Origin: Bordetella sp. 02P26C-1
Lineage (GTDB): Bacteria > Pseudomonadota > Gammaproteobacteria > Burkholderiales > Burkholderiaceae_B
Direction: 5' to 3'
Assembly: GCF_009763255.1 (NCBI RefSeq)
Contig: NZ_WSJB01000022.1
Location: 62,001 to 126,000 of the forward strand
DNA: 64,000 nucleotides
Shown here: positions 62,852 through 64,000 of the stretch, piece after piece
Position numbering within the stretch: the first letter of the stretch is position 1
Layout of the letters: each line of letters opens with the position of its first letter
The notes under the pieces: generated by a model
What the model was told of the DNA's origin: nothing
The model's input: the letters and a program-made list of their open reading frames with translations, nothing else
Databases searched by the model: none
Translations under genes and position numbers: made by a program

Positions 62852-64000
62852 GTGAAAACCATCGACAAATCCTCCAAGCTCAATAATGTTGCATACGACA
62901 TTCGTGGTCCCGTCCTGGACCGAGCGCGCGAGATGGAGGAAGCCGGCCAGCGCATCATCAAGCTCAATATCGGTAACGTGGCGGCCTTCGGAATTCAACC
63001 GCCCGACGAGATTATTCAGGACATCATTCGTAATGTTGCCGACGTGGCGGGCTATACGGATAGCAAGGGCCTGTTCGCACCGCGCAAGGCCGTCGTGCAT
63101 TACATGCAGAGCAAAGGTGTCATGGGCGTCGATGTCAATGACGTCTATCTGGGCAATGGCGCGTCCGAGCTTATTTCGATGAGCATCAACGCCCTGCTCA
63201 ACGACGGCGACGAGCTGTTGATCCCCTCCCCTGATTTCCCGCTGTACACGGCCGTCACCGGGCTGTCTGGCGGGCGTCCGGTACATTACCTGTGTGACGA
63301 AGGCTCGGACTGGATGCCGGACATCGAGGATATCCGTGCCAAGATCACGCCGCGCACGCGCGGTATCGTCGTGATCAACCCGAATAATCCGACCGGTGCG
63401 CTCTATCCGCGCGAGGTACTGCTGGACATCATTCAGGTAGCGCGTGAACACAATCTCGTGATTTTGTCGGATGAGATTTACGACAAAACGATTTATGACG
63501 ATCATGTCCACGTCAGCATGGCCTCGCTGGCTGACGATGTGCTGATTTTGACGTTCAATGGCCTTTCGAAGAACTATCGCTCTTGCGGATACCGCGCGGG
63601 CTGGATGGTGGTGACGGGCGACAAACGGCTGGCACAGGGTTATATCGAAGGGCTGAACATGCTCGCGTCGTTGCGTCTGTGTTCGAACACGCCGGGTCAA
63701 TTGGCGATCCAGACCGCGCTGGGTGGGTACCAGAGTATTAACGAGCTCGTCGGCCCTAACGGCCGGCTGCGCCGTCAACGCGATCTGGCTTACGATCTGC
63801 TGACCCAGATTCCCGGCGTGAGCGTCATGAAGCCCAAGGGCGCGCTGTATTTGTTCCCGCGCCTGGACCCGGCGGTGTATCCCATTACCGACGATCAGCA
63901 GTTCGCGTATAGCCTGCTGGATCAGGAACGTGTCCTGATCGTGCAGGGAACGGGCTTTAATTGGCCCAATCATGACCACTTCCGTATGGTATTTTTGCCA
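62852..64000 (+). CDS. alaA: alanine aminotransferase AlaA-like (cut by window end)
   Basis: The first 383 codons of a fold-type I PLP aminotransferase; the 3' end lies outside the window. From the GTG at 62852 it reads VKTIDKSSKLNNVAYDIRGP, aligning with the start of E. coli AlaA. Also seen: IKLNIGNVAAFG, YTDSKGLFAPRKAV, YLGNGASELIS, VINPNNPTGALYP, LSDEIYDKTIYDD and the PLP Lys in TFNGLSKNYRSCGYRAGWM. It makes alanine from pyruvate and glutamate. An in-frame ATG at 62816 is the alternative start. Confidence 0.92.
   Translation, partial: MKTIDKSSKLNNVAYDIRGPVLDRAREMEEAGQRIIKLNIGNVAAFGIQPPDEIIQDIIRNVADVAGYTDSKGLFAPRKAVVHYMQSKGVMGVDVNDVYLGNGASELISMSINALLNDGDELLIPSPDFPLYTAVTGLSGGRPVHYLCDEGSDWMPDIEDIRAKITPRTRGIVVINPNNPTGALYPREVLLDIIQVAREHNLVILSDEIYDKTIYDDHVHVSMASLADDVLILTFNGLSKNYRSCGYRAGWMVVTGDKRLAQGYIEGLNMLASLRLCSNTPGQLAIQTALGGYQSINELVGPNGRLRRQRDLAYDLLTQIPGVSVMKPKGALYLFPRLDPAVYPITDDQQFAYSLLDQERVLIVQGTGFNWPNHDHFRMVFLP

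Overview
The window is a GC-rich proteobacterial chromosome segment. Gene content (caa3-type oxidase, monomeric NADP isocitrate dehydrogenase, LigD with PE-ligase-polymerase order, a pertactin-like autotransporter, AlaA) fits a betaproteobacterium of the Burkholderiales, probably Alcaligenaceae (Bordetella/Achromobacter relatives). This placement is inference from protein families; no rRNA or tRNA gene was seen.

Layout. 0.1-7.7 kb: a DUF3309 peptide, then a minus-strand block of treY, an alpha/beta hydrolase and a DUF3182 protein, followed by the ybhP-clsB-ybhN membrane-lipid cluster. 7.9-10.2 kb: a ThDP-dependent enzyme and a DUF883 protein. 10.4-16.8 kb: an accessory region with a truncated ferritin-like gene beside a tyrosine recombinase, a divergent KfrA-like coiled-coil protein, a NYN/OST-HTH protein, an unrecognised protein, and the first microcin-like locus, bounded by a 105-bp direct repeat. 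16.9-22.9 kb: a caa3-type cytochrome oxidase cluster and a glutathione S-transferase. 23.0-24.0 kb: the second microcin-like locus. 24.3-30.8 kb: icd, then divergent ku-ligD (NHEJ). 31.2-36.9 kb: a hybrid histidine kinase and a sigma-54 response regulator. 36.9-55.1 kb: a compact minus-strand alpha-glucan/trehalose operon (mscS-like, glgA, glgE, treS-mak fusion, glgB, glgX, treZ, malQ, topoisomerase IB), several genes joined by 4-bp ATGA overlaps. 55.2-64 kb: a frameshifted pncC, pgi, an SDR dehydrogenase, an autotransporter and the 5' part of alaA.

How it works together. GlgA and the TreS-maltokinase/GlgE route both build alpha-1,4-glucan, GlgB branches it, GlgX and MalQ trim and recycle, and TreY/TreZ turn glucan back into trehalose. 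TreY lies 37 kb from TreZ. This is a complete glycogen-trehalose cycle suited to osmotic or desiccation stress, and a MscS-type channel sits at its head.

The most novel signal is a pair of paralogous minus-strand loci (15.4-16.2 kb and 23.0-24.0 kb). Each encodes a ~110-residue peptide with a 15-residue double-glycine leader that matches the microcin V leader position by position, a glycine-rich core with a conserved Cys-X31-Cys pair, and a downstream multi-pass membrane protein that could be its immunity protein. The first copy is switched out of frame by an 11-C homopolymer just after the leader, which suggests phase variation. No dedicated peptidase-exporter is encoded in the window.
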